A stretch of DNA of 64,000 nucleotides from Orobanche coerulescens (lineage: Eukaryota > Streptophyta > Magnoliopsida > Lamiales > Orobanchaceae). Numbering within the stretch: the stretch's first letter is position 1; every line of letters starts with the position of its first letter. The DNA is taken from the NCBI GenBank assembly GCA_033398695.1, contig CM065801.1:4402001-4466000 (forward strand), given 5' to 3'. Of the stretch, positions 46,465 to 58,800 are shown piece by piece. A model generated the notes under the pieces. The model was not told the DNA's origin, did not search any database, and saw only the letters and a program-made list of their open reading frames with translations. Position numbers and translations under genes: made by a program.

Positions 46465-47309
46465 GTGAATGAGTAGATATATATATATATTATGAGAACT
46501 TAAGAAAGTGAGACTAATAAGTGGACCTTGTTGTCTAGTGTACATTAATCTCATATGCTTAAGTTGGTTGTCCTGTAATTTAAGCAAACTATCATTATGT
46601 TCCTGATAGTTTTTTCTTTCTCTCTTTGTTTTTTGTTGCTTTCTTGTAGGGCTGGTTATGGATCGGAAAGTGAAGTGGACGATGAAGCAGCAACTGTAAG
46701 TGTACCAATGGATCTTGGTAGAGTTAATCGGGCATCAAATAAGAGTGCTGTCAAGCTTCAAGAGATTGGACCCAGAATGACCCTTCAGCTCATGAAAGTC
46801 GAGGAAGGATTGTGTACTGGAGGAGTCATATTCAGTGAATTTGGTAAGTAAAAATTTATATTCTCCGACTGTTGGATTTTAGCTGCTGAATTTAATTAAA
46901 GATGAATTCTAGATATACTTCGTGTATAATGTTTGTACAATGATTCTGTTCTGACTTTGCGTGTTTTCTACTTGTGAAGTAAAATTGTATCTTCAGAGTA
47001 AAACTGTAAAATGTCTATTTCCCCTATTTAATATTATTATTATGTATTTGCGTTGTTCGAACTGTTGATCGTGGATTTTATTATATTTGTTTGCTTCAAA
47101 TTCATCTTCCCTTTCGGTATATGAGATTAGCTCCCGTCAATCTCCTTTTTGTTATAATCAAATAGCTAATTGTCACATTATGTTAACTTTCAGGAGGCCC
47201 ACCAAAGAAAACTGTCGAGGAAGGGGAAGAGAAAGAGAGAGAGAAAGAGAAAGAGGAAGAAGAAGAAGAAGAACAAGAAGTCGAAGTTGAAGAAGATGAT
47301 GAAGACTAG
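44512..47309 (+). CDS. PPAN: Peter Pan / SSF1-like ribosome biogenesis protein
   Basis: Seven coding exons: 44512-44529, 44651-44830, 45660-45890, 46045-46137, 46230-46417, 46650-46843, 47194-47309. Exon lengths sum to 340 codons with no break. The short first exon gives MARFRN. The Brix domain follows: GDKIPKSFVFCRGKLPGVLR, LRKLMLPYTALKLK, NVAGPMGVTHFL, RVARTPQGPTLTFKI, GFGTGEQHLKLATIMFQNIF, RIVLLNYNKDTKLIDFRHYS and RRVRKFVQNHQVPDL. After that come GPRMTLQLMKVEEGL and a Glu/Lys-rich acidic tail. The length of 339 residues is typical of plant PPAN. Family members act in the nucleolus in large ribosomal subunit assembly. Oddities: a hAT-like element in intron 2 and CT microsatellites at two splice donors. 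Confidence 0.95.
44831..44888. repeat. (CT)n(GT)n microsatellite at the PPAN intron 2 donor
   Basis: The intron begins GTCTCTCTCT, so the donor's first bases are part of the CT run; a GT run follows. The donor lacks the usual GTAAG/GTATG consensus. Confidence 0.85.
45057..45577. mobile_element. Non-autonomous hAT-like element in PPAN intron 2
   Basis: 521 bp flanked by the perfect 8-bp duplication CATATAGC (45049-45056, 45578-45585). Terminal inverted repeats are imperfect: TAGACCTAGCAAATCG at the left and TAGATCCGGCAATTTAC at the right end read in reverse. The interior has CGTGTCGTGT subrepeats near both ends and AT-rich centre, with no transposase. The 8-bp duplication and TAGA.C ends fit the hAT superfamily. 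Confidence 0.82.
46424..46460. repeat. (CT)n microsatellite near the PPAN intron 5 donor
   Basis: Begins six bases after the GTATG donor at 46418. Confidence 0.85.
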
Positions 47310-47978
47310 TCTTGCTTTCGTATTGACTTGTAACTTAAGTTGCTTTCGTTTTATTGTGATCTGAATAGCACATATAGGGAAAAAATTCACCCACACCTCT
47401 GTCTGAATGCCATCTTCTCCTACTTAATATCCTCTGTACTAAAAGTCTCATGAAGTCGGTTGTGTTTAAAGGACCACGCTTGAAAGCGGGGATTCCTTTT
47501 CTCGTACTGTTAGAAAGAAACAGACTTTTTTGTGGATTTTACTTGTTTCACCCTTTTTCTGATTTGAAAAGCATGTTCGTTGCCTTCGGATCTTGTTTGT
47601 GTTGTATGCAATATGTTTTGGTAGAGAAATACAAGTTCTTGTTGAAAAAATAAATAAATAAAACCAGTCATCAATTCTGATCGTAAACGAACCATTTTTT
47701 CTGGAGGAATTGCTGGGGTTGCCATCACAACCGGATATAGGGGATATTAGCCCAGTTCGTTCAAACACAAAGCAATGTATCTCTACCGATAATTGAGACA
47801 ACAGAATATCGACCAAAAGCCCCTTGAGCTTATGTCTACTGATTATGTCAAGAACACCAGTAAACAGAAAATAATAAGAAATCAGCTATGAAAAGATCAT
47901 ATATGAATAAGAGCCAGATCCTCAATGTCAAACAAAAGAAAAAAAAAAGGAAAAAAAATCCCGGTCGAGACACCGAAA
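47310..47978. other. Spacer between two convergent genes
   Basis: PPAN ends at 47309 and the LYR gene, on the other strand, ends at 47979. The interval would hold both 3' untranslated regions. No coding sequence is recognised. Confidence 0.6.
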
Positions 47979-49906
47979 CTAACATGGGTTCTTTAATGTT
48001 GATTCCTTTAGAAGTGCTTCAGATGGAACTTCTAGGGTAGCTCCAGCATGCTCTTTTCCGGGCTTCACTTCTGCAGTTTTTTATGTTAACATTCAACAAT
48101 ACTGTGTAAACAAATATCTCATGAAACAAAATTCACAAAGACGAGGATTAGAATCACGGACTCGTCACTTTTATTTATTACACGAGGCGTCTAGCAAATC
48201 TGCGTTATGCAAGTATGTAGATTTATTTTTTCTATATCGATTTTTCTCACTTAAAGTACTTGATGATGGCCATGTGTACACGGTGCAGAAACACTGTCGG
48301 TGAAAAAAAGTTGCTCAGATTCAGGATTACAATGATTTAGAGATTAAGCATTAGTTTTCTTAGATTTAAGGATACCACCAAAAATATTTGTTATCTGAGA
48401 TAAATCACCAAAGGCAAAAACGCTTAAGGAGGAATACAACGCCTCCTGATTTTACCAAGAAGAAAGAGAATAAGTTGGGTTCAAGAAAAGAAAAAAAACA
48501 GTTGAGTTCTTGTCTACGTCAAAAGCATAGTCACTCGAGATTGACAACGATATATATATATATATATATCCATTTAAGGAATAGGCCAAGAGATGGGGTG
48601 GCCAGTTAATATTCAGTGATAATGCAGGGTGAACAGAAATCAAACACGTGGGCCGGTTAGTTAGCACATCACAAGCCATTCTTGATGAACCTATGAGGAT
48701 AAGCAGTCGGACAGCAAGATTCGAAGCCAAACACTAAAGTCATATATTAATGAACAAGAGGAAAAACATAGGTAGAACTAGAAATGATGGCTGGTAGAAA
48801 ACTAAAATTATAGGTTTGATACCCAAATGTTGAAAGAATGTAAACTAAAATGGAAATTGTTTGTACAAAAAATGTCATTGACCTCGAATACTAAAATATT
48901 TCGAACTAAATAATGTGGCTGGTAGAAAATTGAAATGAAATGTAGAAAGAATGTATACTAGAATGAAAAATGTTTGTTCAAACTGTCCTTGACATATCTT
49001 TAGTCACTAAATCCAGGTTTGAAACTTTTAATAATCACTAAATTTGTCCTATGGGGATTTTACCCTTCACCAACATACTTAGCGACGGTTCTCTCCGAGA
49101 AGCCCACTCTCTCGTCTCTTACGACTATAAATAGGACTTCTAGAATTAAATTTTTTAGGGTCAGAAATGTTAAATGTCACTTTCTAGTTCTGAAAAGGAA
49201 AGCAGATTGGTGTTCACAAAGTTTAGAACAAATGAATATAAAGGAAAGCCTGATTGCGTCTATTTTGCTGTACTTCCGACAATCAATCTCAAATTATATA
49301 ATAAGGTCATGTTAATGCAGTAAATCGTTGGATGCCGGAAGTGGGCATTCGATCGTGATGTTTCTGGAGATTTTCAGCTTATAGTTATAATTGTTATTAT
49401 GAATTCCACAAGTCCAATTAGACGAAAATGAATGGAGTCACAACACTTCAGTTCGTCAAAAGATACTGTAATCAGCAACCATTTTGACATAAATGGTGAT
49501 CCTCGGACACGGAAAAGGTGAAAACAAGATACGTATATCACTTCCCACTCTAAAAGTACTGTAACTACCACATTTTTCACCAATCAGACAATTTGACAAA
49601 CATATGGCACGCACAATTGAACCATAGACAAAAAAATTGGGGATAGCAACGGGTTATACGAATCATACCGTAGCCGCCGCGTTCGTTGAGCTTGGCTTGG
49701 ACGATCATGGTCGAGATGAATTGGGAGGCCTCGCGTGCTTCCTCGAGGAGGCGGCTGAGGTCGGCGGGTGAGCTCACGTGACGATTCTCCTCGAATTTCT
49801 TCCGGATTTCGGCGGCGGACTCTCGGAGCATTAGTGTGTCGCCGGCGAAAGTCTTACGTGTGGCTCGCAGCACCGCTCTGTATGCCTGGATTGCTTCAGT
49901 CCCCAT
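47979..49906 (-). CDS. Mitochondrial LYR-motif complex III assembly factor (LYRM7/MZM1-like)
   Basis: Two coding exons, 49669-49906 and 47979-48070, join in phase to 109 residues; the intron is about 1.6 kb. The N-terminus [20 protein letters not shown] carries the LYR-type motif (here A-Y-R) and a downstream F, the pattern that binds the Fe-S transfer machinery. [20 protein letters not shown] and an Ala/Gln-rich helix follow, and exon 2 gives [16 protein letters not shown]. Length and motifs match the LYRM7/MZM1 family, which stabilises the Rieske iron-sulfur protein before insertion into complex III in the mitochondrial matrix. I chose the start at 49906 because it gives the family's usual length. 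Another LYR protein is possible but less likely. Confidence 0.85.
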
Positions 49907-50435
49907 ACTCTTCCTCAGTACGACGTCGCTGCTATGAGAAAATGTATATACCGATCAAATCTTATGTTTTTTACTATAAAAGCGCCCAAAAATATCGTGT
50001 CCTGAATGCAAAGCTATTGGCCCTCTTTGGCAATCGGATGTTTTGACTATGGGTTTGAATTAATAGTTTGTATAAAAGTATTTAAAATAGCACTTAGCTA
50101 TTTCAATATGTAAAATGACTAATAAGAATATTAATATATGTTATTATTTAAATTTAATAATTATTATAATAAAAATAAATAAACAAAATTCATAATCATA
50201 TATATATATATATATTCATGATTGTATTTCATGTGTTTCATAATATATCAACAACAACATGCACACGCAATTTACACAATCAAACTTTACAACACACCAT
50301 CTCACCACACATTTATCACTAAATTCATTATTTATTCCATCACCTACCCCACTACCCACATAATCGATGGTCCAAAATAAGCACAACCATTACAACGGTT
50401 GTGATTGTATCATTTTTCATATATCAAACATTTGC

Positions 50436-50472
<37 letters not shown>
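49907..50472. other. Intergenic AT-rich DNA upstream of the LYR gene
   Basis: Should include the LYR gene promoter. A (TA)n run is at about 50440-50471. No other feature recognised. Confidence 0.5.
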
Positions 50473-50473
<1 letters not shown>

Positions 50474-50772
50474 TATATATGAGTGGGTTCTGGTGAGAAT
50501 GATATTTAAGTTAAGAAATAAGAATGAATTTGATCCATAGATCTTGATTAAATGGATGACCTAGATTTATTCTCACAAAAACGTATGCATAGAATGTAAT
50601 ATTGTAGTGCATCGATATTTTGATGCATATAATGCAGAGTTTTTATGCATTGCAAGTTTGATGCACGAAATGCATATATTGCATGCATAAGCCAATCTGG
50701 ATCGTACATCACACACAGATCAATGATTCAGATTTATTCTCAATTCACAACATAAAACAATTCTCGTACGAT

Positions 50773-50780
<8 letters not shown>
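50473..50780. mobile_element. MITE-like foldback element (copy 2 of dispersed repeat)
   Basis: The left end CTATATATGAGTGGGTTC and GGTGAGAATGATATTTAAG mirrors the right end imperfectly over about 60 bp (AGAATAAATCTGAATCA read in reverse). Internal ATGCATATA-type blocks match 6929-7186 and 51600-51800. A (TA)n run abuts the right end (50776-50808). No coding capacity. Confidence 0.55.
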
Positions 50781-50809
<29 letters not shown>

Positions 50810-50811
<2 letters not shown>

Positions 50812-51599
50812 GCATAATTTTTAATGCAAAATTTAAAATTTAAAGATCAAAATCCGGAACAAAATAGTATTTTCATAACTTGAGTTACAATCCTCTAATT
50901 GAAAAAGCTCATTCAAGTACCGTTTTTGAAATTAGCGGATTGAACCCAATCCGCTACTTAAAGCCGCTAACCATCAAACACTTATATTAAAGGATTCATC
51001 TGGTCAAACCTCTAAATGAGCTCAATGCTCTAATTTTTTCCAAACCTCTAACTCCCAAACATCCCATTATATAATACTGGTACCACTTATTTGTATTACA
51101 TGGCTAAATAAAATAGACAAATTACTCTAATTGATTTTCTTCTTCAAGTATATTCTTATTAAATTTGTAGTAGATAATTTTTATTGTGAATTTAATAGTG
51201 AATATATATATATGCAATATATATCTTAAAGTTTTTCGAAACTTCATTTTGGCTCGATCTAACAAAATCAAATTTATTTTAAAATAATTTATAACTCCAT
51301 TATTTTGTTCGAGACGAGACAAAAAAAAAATCTCATCTAAAGTGAATTAGTGAACATTATGTAAAGTATCAAACTTTGTTAAGCTTCATATGTTCGATAA
51401 ATTGCTTTCGAATCCATATTTACGGAGTTCGAACTATGGAGATCTTAAAAATTATGTTTCTTTCGCTCGGGTCTATTACTTTACGATTTGATAATTAAAA
51501 ACACTATCGTAATCTAAATGACATATTACTAATGAATATGAAGATTTTTTTTTTGGTTATCCATACTAATATTATCAATAACCCTGATATTTTCTTATT
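50810..51599. other. AT-rich intergenic DNA
   Basis: No gene, RNA or structured repeat recognised. Confidence 0.5.
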
Positions 51600-51799
51600 A
51601 CTATATAATCAATCAATGCATTAAAATATGCAATATATGTATCAAAATATCGATGCATTAAATTATTAGATTATATGCATCAAATTTTTGTGAGAATTAA
51701 TGCATTGAAATTTTGATGCACGAAATGCATATATTTCATGCATAATTAGTACAAAATTCATGCATAAATTAGATCAGAAAGATCGCATCTAATATTGAT

Positions 51800-51842
<43 letters not shown>
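51600..51842. repeat. Dispersed AT-rich repeat (copy 3) with (TA)n end
   Basis: Shares AAAATATCGATGCATTAAA, TTATATGCATCAAATTTTTG and CATATATTTCATGCATAATT with 6929-7186. Ends in a (TA)n run at about 51805-51842. Confidence 0.55.
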
Positions 51843-51847
<5 letters not shown>

Positions 51848-52513
51848 AATTATTTATTATGTATATGATATTTATTATATTCAATTATCGTTATATATTT
51901 AAATAATTCGATTGAAAAAAAAAATCGTATTACAAATTCAAATCAAATTTGTTCGATTTGTTTTCCCGAATTGAATTCCAATCAAATCCAAATTCTACTA
52001 GAAAACAAATTCTAATTAGAATATTCTCTAACATATTCTAATTCGGATCAAATATAACACTATTTGATTCAACTACAATCCTAATGGAGATGTGTAAAGT
52101 GGACTGAGCTCGATAGATACATTAATTTAATCACTAAATACATTACATAAAATATAAATTTACATTGTTATAGTATATTGGTACATTACATGTGAGATAA
52201 ATATACATCAATGTAAGGTGATTTCAAATTATACTATATGAAAAACTGCGTAACAACTAAAAATACATTATTTTGTACCAGAATCCACATTGCAATACGG
52301 ACTCTGGTCCATGATATAATCTATACCCGACAAACATATATATCCCACTTTTGTAACGAAAAAAAAAAAATAACAAGAAAACGCTCGTCGGGACCATCTT
52401 CGATGCGAGTTCCAATATGCGAGGAGAGCTTGTAGGACAGGTCGACGAATCTCGACAGAAACAAAGCTGAGAAAGCACTGCTACATGGGGATGATGAAGA
52501 CACAGGACTCTCT
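51843..52513. other. AT-rich intergenic DNA and 3' UTR
   Basis: The part next to 52514 is presumably the 3' untranslated region of the following minus-strand gene. Nothing else recognised. Confidence 0.5.
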
Positions 52514-55500
52514 CTACCTCAGGGTTCCAACCATTCTGATATCATGCTTCTTACGACGGCATCTGTGATGAGCTTTCTGCAGCGAGTTTTCACCCACACT
52601 TTCCATCCTGGAAGCAGTATCTAAGGAGTAGTAGTGCAAAACAGAACAGAGACAAGCAAAATGTCCGAGTAAATGGTTGTATCATAGGAACAGTATTAAT
52701 TTCGACAATCTTTACAAGACAGATCAATCTTATTATTAATAGGGTTATCGCGTTTTAGCCCTGGACCAACCAAAAGCTGACACGTGTTAACTCATGAAAG
52801 ATCCAAGTCAGCTTCCGGATGGCTCAAGGGGGCGAAATTAAAAAAAAAAATGTTCAAAATTATGCACGGCAAAAGAAAAAAACAATCAAAAGGTAAATAA
52901 GGAAAGTACAAAAATATACTACTCCCTCCGACCATAGCTAATCATAGAAATTTATGAAAATACATACGGTATAAAATTGTTAATAGTATATTTTTTAATA
53001 TTTTTTGTTATTATATTTTGGGCGATTATCTTTGTTCAAAGTCGAACATGAAAAAAGCGGACAATTAATATGACGAATGGGGTATAATTTTGCGGGCATG
53101 ATACATATCAACCAGGGCCGGCACTGGGGGGAAACCGGGTTCGGTGCAGAGAAATTCTTTTGGCCTACTTCACTACTTTCCTTGTCATAGTCCTAATCTT
53201 ACTCTTGGTGATATGGCCAATTCTTGAGGTCATCAATGTCACAAGAGAACTTTATCGACTGAGAAGGATATAGTGGAGAATGTTGATGCTGATTTGATTA
53301 TAAATAATTTTGCATCTCAAAATGCTCGGAGAAACCGCTTTTTAGAACTTTAGAAATCTATTGTAATTCCCCACTTGGGCTTGGTTTTATGTCCCCCGAG
53401 TTTATGTACTCTTTGTTATTTCTTTCAACAAATTGGGTAGAGTACTCTTTCCTTGATGTGTTTTCCTTAAGGAGTGCTTTGCGCCACAAGGTTTTGATGA
53501 GGCTCATTGCACATTGCCCCGTTTTGCTCAAGAAAATTTGGACAAATATTATGTTAAGGGGCCCATTTGTCATGGTTCGCCTACAGTCAACCAAATCTCA
53601 GGACCGATCCTGATATCAACCGAACCAATTTCAACGACACTTACGATACGAGGTTTATTCATCTGGTTTATGAAAAGACAGTATATTTTGAAAAGACACC
53701 TAATATGAGACGACATTTAATATGAAACGAGGTTTATTCATCTGGTTTAAACACAAAATCACGATCATCAACGGAACCAGTTTCAAAGCTTCACATTACT
53801 TAAACAAGGGATAAATACTGCTACATGCTTAGCAACTTCTAGATCATTTAAGTTGCGCCTTCTGTTTGAAAATAAGATAGGAAAACAAAAAAAGTTCACA
53901 TCCCCAGTACATGAATAAAACTAGTCCAAATGCTGCATCTAACTTCTACTTCATTAACCAAGAACCAATACTATTTCAACCAAACAAAATTACATAAGCT
54001 TTACTGACCCAAAAAGATCTCCTTCAACTAAAATAGACAGCAAGATGATTCAAATTACTCGCTCCGTTCCGGTCCAATTGCAACATTTGAAAGAAAATTA
54101 GTGTATTATAGGTAAATGATTGAACGTGACATATATGTAAGTTTTGTAAGTATTGATGGTGAGTGCATGGTGTAGATTAAAAAGTAAAAAAATATTGATG
54201 ACGAGTGTAGGATGGAGATTAAAGGAGAAAGTATGATGACTTGATGTGATTGGAGATATTTAATGAAATGTAGCGCTCCTCAAGGAACAACTTTTCTGGG
54301 TCAAATGTAGCACTTTGAACGGTACGAGGAGAGTACCTTGTATCCATCTCATTAGATAGTTCATCTATTTGCACCAACCATCATAAGCTCCTCTTAATTT
54401 AGAATTCAGAAAATGTCGATGATTATACCAAGAACGGTTATGACGTGGCTTCTGGAGTAGCTTTAATATTGAGTAGTCAAAACCTACTACTCCTTCCGTC
54501 CCAGTTCAATTGGTGTAAAATTGCACTAGTAATCTTATTACATTTCACCATCAAAACTTATTAATAGTAAAATTCGTGTATTTTAGGAGAATGATTGGAT
54601 ATGATAGATGTGTAAATTTTGTAAGTATTGACGGTGTTGTATATTATAAGATAAAAGATATTGATGGTGAGTGTGGTGGGCATTAAAAGAGAAAATTTGA
54701 TGGTTTGATGTGATTTGAGGTATTTAATAAAATGTAGCACTTCTGAAATGACAATTTTTTGTGCGAAATGTAGCACTTCGTGCGGGCGGGATGGAGGGAG
54801 TAAATGAGATTACTAGTGCTTGATGAAGTACTTGTGGATGATAGTTTTTAACTTTTCAAATATCTTCACAAAATGCTAACAAAATTAGCATTGACAAAAG
54901 CAAGAAATTTTCGCGTTAAAGTAATGTTATTTATTTTATTTTTTCAACAGTTAAATTCCAACGCCTATATGGAACAACTAATCCTAACATATCTATTAGT
55001 TGATAGCCAACAACCGCGTAATAGCCAACAACCAACAACCGAAACCTAGAACTAGTTTTGCCGATCATATCCTAACTGAGTGCAAGTTCTTAGTGAAATT
55101 AAGTTCACGCTGAAAAACAATGGTTTATGAAATAATCACAACAAACATGAAATCGACATATTATCCAACAAATCAAAACAGAAAATTTAAGGCAGGAAGT
55201 ACCTCCAAACTCATCATCTCCCCAAAACAAAACCCGGGGATCGTCCTCTTCCTCATCACCATACCCAAACTCTGCATCTCCTCTATACCCCGGCTCGCTT
55301 CCATACCCAGATTCATTCCCCTGATTATCAAGATTACCATACTGCCCGCACCCAGCACTGAGATTCTCCCTCTCCCCGACCCCATTCCCTTCTCTCACTC
55401 TCCTTGAATTCCGATCGCTCACATCGGATGCCCAATTGGCTTCCCCAAACAGCTCCCCGCTCGAATCCGTACCCCCAGCCGCCATGGGAAAGTCGGAGCA

Positions 55501-55863
55501 AGTTGCATTAGCTCCGGAGGCGCCGACGGAGCAGCCGCGCCTGCGATCGGAGCTCCGGCCGGACACCGACCTCGATCCTCCACGACGACGGCGCTTGCGC
55601 GCCAGCCAGAGGTTGCGTGCGGCGGACAGCGAGAGGGCCCTGTCGCCGTCGTCGAAGAGACTGAGTTTGGACATGTCCAGGATGGCGTCGATGGAAAACG
55701 ACGACGTGGAGCGATCGGCGCGGCAGTGGCGCTTGCTGTGGGGGCCATCCCGGGGCCTGGCGGGCAAATCGGAATCTAGTTTTTTGGTGAAGGGCCTCCA
55801 GTTGAGAAGCTTGAAGGCGCATGATTCTACGGCGTGAAGTGAATCGACAGAACCTCGGGACAT
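52514..55863 (-). CDS. Conserved plant protein of unknown function
   Basis: Two coding exons, 55203-55863 and 52514-52620, join in phase to 255 residues; the donor is GGAG|GTACTT and the acceptor CTCCTTAG. It starts MSRGSVDSLHAVESCAFKLL. A Ser-rich stretch and IDAILDMSKLSLFDD (about 58-72) follow, then a basic Arg/Ser block (KRRRRGGSRSVSGRSSDRR, 90-108). Next are CSVGASGANATCSDFP (111-125), NESGYGSEPGYRGD (183-196) and an acidic patch with VLFWGDDEFG (211-220). Exon 2 ends in a basic HHRCRRKKHD segment. I recognise these blocks as shared by an uncharacterised plant family; no enzyme domain or signal peptide is visible. The basic segments would fit a nuclear location, which is inference. The 2.6-kb intron holds three MITEs. 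Confidence 0.8.
52922..53082. mobile_element. Stowaway-like MITE 1 (decayed)
   Basis: Left end CTCCCTCCGACC after TA. The right end is a weak inverted match (TATGACGAATGGGG before TA). Lies in the intron of the unknown-function gene. Confidence 0.55.
53083..54057. other. Intron sequence with a possible gene fragment
   Basis: 53100-53600 has higher GC than its surroundings and short open frames on both strands, but no family is recognised. It may be an old transposon piece. The rest is unremarkable intron. Confidence 0.35.
54058..54333. mobile_element. Stowaway-like MITE 2
   Basis: CTCGCTCCGTTCCGG at left, inverted ACGGTACGAGGAGAG at right, flanked by TA (54056-54057, 54334-54335). Interior shares AATGATTG, GTAAGTTTTGTAAGTATTGA and ATGTAGC(A/G)CT with MITE 3. 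Confidence 0.75.
54490..54800. mobile_element. Stowaway-like MITE 3
   Basis: CTCCTTCCGTCCC at left and GGGATGGAGGGAG at right are inverted, flanked by TA (54488-54489, 54801-54802). Interior is related to MITE 2. No coding capacity, as expected for MITEs moved by Tc1/mariner transposases. Confidence 0.82.
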
Positions 55864-58800
55864 TTTTGCATTATAGTGAAGCGATTTGTATTTTTGTGTA
55901 TCAGAAGTACTGATTCAGAAATTAATTTGAGTAATGGACGTATGAAGAAGAAGACGAAGATTTCTTCTATTTCTCTGTTGAGGGGTGGGGGGGTTTTGTT
56001 CTGCAGTGGGACTGGTAGACTGCAGCTGTGCCTGAGGAAAATTGAGTATATTTACGGGCCTCTTTTTGTAGGAAAAGGCGAATTTACTCGGCCCGATGCT
56101 CTCATCCGGCCCGACAGGGATTGATGGAGGAATTAAATTATGGTGACTCAACTCAATTTTTTCTCTCTACAATTATTTTTTCTAATAAATGACCAAATGG
56201 TCATTTTTTGTACCGTTGGGGTGTTTGTTTTTTATGCCAAGGTATTCGCGACTCGATCTTAATCTCGACCGAGTTATCCTTTTTTTTTTACTACAGGACG
56301 CGTCGAGTGGGGGTGTAGTGGGGAGGACGCGTCGGGGAAGGGATCGACCGAGAGGGACGACCGAGTCATTACGGCCGGTCTTAGAGGTAAAGTCTAGAGC
56401 AGTAGATTCAGTCAAAGTAAAATCTACACTGTTCGATAAACAAACTATTAATGACAAGTATTTAGTACTCGCTTTTGTAATTATTTTTGAATGTGTTAAT
56501 TTTATATAATAAATTTATAAATATTGTATAAATACATAAAGAATTCTTTTATTTTTAAATGAAGTTTATTTTCTTAAGGCAGGACCTGCAAAAAAAGTAC
56601 TCACTCTTTTCAATTTAAATGGAAGTTTCACTTTTATTTTTATTTTCTAAAATAAATTTCCTATTTGAATATTATTTATTTTTATATTCATCACCTTTAT
56701 TTCATAATTTAATTATATGGAACTACAAAAAGTATAATTTTGCACTACAAAAATCACCCATATCTGTTTGACAATTTATACTGATTGTTATGATTATAAA
56801 TTTTCATTGATTTGATTTAGGAAAATTTGAGAATTTTTTATCTAAAAAAATATGATTTCCATGAGAATTCTATGATAATAGGTCAAATTTTTCTTCAATC
56901 AAGATTTCGGTAGCTTCATAAAATAATCATACAAACAAATTGCAAATCTTTTGTAAGTCAATAAAACATAATAAAAAAACTTATTTTGAATATTGGGAAA
57001 AAGTGAAACCTATCATTTTTAAGTGGGAATGAATGGGTAATATGTGAGGGTAAAATTATAAACTAAATTTATAATCTTTGGTAATTGAAAAAAAATGAAG
57101 ACCTCCTACATAATGTAGAATTTATTCTTATTCATAATTGGCTTCAATTTGGGACAATAACATTTTTATTTTTAAATACAGTTTATTCTAAAATAAATTA
57201 TTTATTACAAAAATTGTACCGTATTTCTTTTTATAAGGTAGCAACAATCTATATATATATTATGGGTTTAAACCACCACGTTAACTCTCTCTCTCCTACG
57301 TGACATTCTTTTATTTTGGATTCCTATTTATCTAAAATCTTGAATCTCACGTCTATTTTTAATGGTACTTAACCGATGAATAACCTAAATAAATAGAATT
57401 CAATATCGTGAATTTCATATCAATTTAAAATAGAATTTCACCAATAGAGAACCTAAATAAACACTTACCATTCAATGTATATTTTTCAACCACACGGTTA
57501 TTTTAAACAGAACCTTAAGAATTTTATTTTTTATTGTGTTTAATCTGGTCAATATTAAATTGGATAAATAAATAATTTAATTTTGTAGTTAAAATTTAAC
57601 TTGGTCAATTATGAAATTTATATTAATTTTATTTATCTAAATTTAATGTCAAATATGTTTTATTTAGTAGTTTTATTTTAATTAAAAATTTTAGTTTGGC
57701 CAATATTAAAAATATCAATTATTTAAATTATCCAAATAAATTACTTTATTTTTATTGGAGATTTTAATTTGATAAATTATCGAATTTGCAGCAATTGTAT
57801 TTATCTATAATTTTGAATACCACATCGATCTTAAATGAGACTCTGTCGATTCTGGAACCTAAATAAATATTTAAAACTAATGTATATATTTTACTCCATA
57901 ATTATTTTGCACAATGTGTTTAATAGTCTTATTTTTTGTTGAGAAAAATAATTTGGCTAATACTAAGTTTTGCTCTTTTGAACTTAATTTCAGCATATTT
58001 CGACCAAATAAATAGTGTTATTTTTAAGGGAAATAAAATTGGCCAATTTGATTAAGACATTGTTGGTGGAATTTCAATTTGATAATACTTTTAATTCGGA
58101 TGGATATATATATTAGACTTTTGGACATATATAACTTATTTTTGGGATTTATATCTTCTTTTAAATGTTTATTTTTATTTTATGAGTTGCTTTTTATATC
58201 ATTTCATATTTTTGGGCTTATTTTTCCTAATAATAAGAATTTTATGACTAATTTTAAGAGTTTATATTTCCCTTTTGTAATTTATATTCTTATTTTTATT
58301 TTTATTTGTTTCATGTTTTATGGCTAACCAGTAATATTTTTTACATTTTTAAATATTCATGTCGATTTAAAATATTGACTGAATACTCATGGTTTATTTT
58401 TATTTATTTCTTATTTGTAGTTATGTCATTTCTTATGGTTAATTTATAGGATTTATTATTTGTATTTAAAATATTATCTGAAATTTCGAGTTTCTTTTTA
58501 TTTATTTCTTATTTGTAGTTATTTCATTTGTCATGGTTAATTTCAAGGATTTGTAATTTATTTTATGATTATGTATTTTTTTCCATTATATTATATTTAA
58601 TTTGTATGTTTCTACAAATATTAACCGTATTCTATCTCAAATATCGACTGACACTGATTTTAAAATATACTGATTATATTTTTGAAATATTTTACTGTTT
58701 CAAATTTATTAATATAATTTTCTGAAAAAATCAGATATGTCGCGATTATGTTCCCAAAAGTCAAACCTATATCATTGTAAGAGGCTAAACTGAATAATTT

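Noticed and set aside
53358..53708. Short frames suggesting a transposase fragment
   Set aside because: No catalytic motif or family match could be read. Recorded only as a possible old fragment within the intron.
55436..55837. 133-codon plus-strand frame
   Set aside because: Antisense to exon 1 of the unknown-function gene, whose minus-strand frame joins a second exon in phase and has conserved motifs.
58079..58327. Hydrophobic 82-codon frame that might be a small membrane protein
   Set aside because: Phe/Ile/Leu richness is expected from T-rich DNA, and there is no conserved context.
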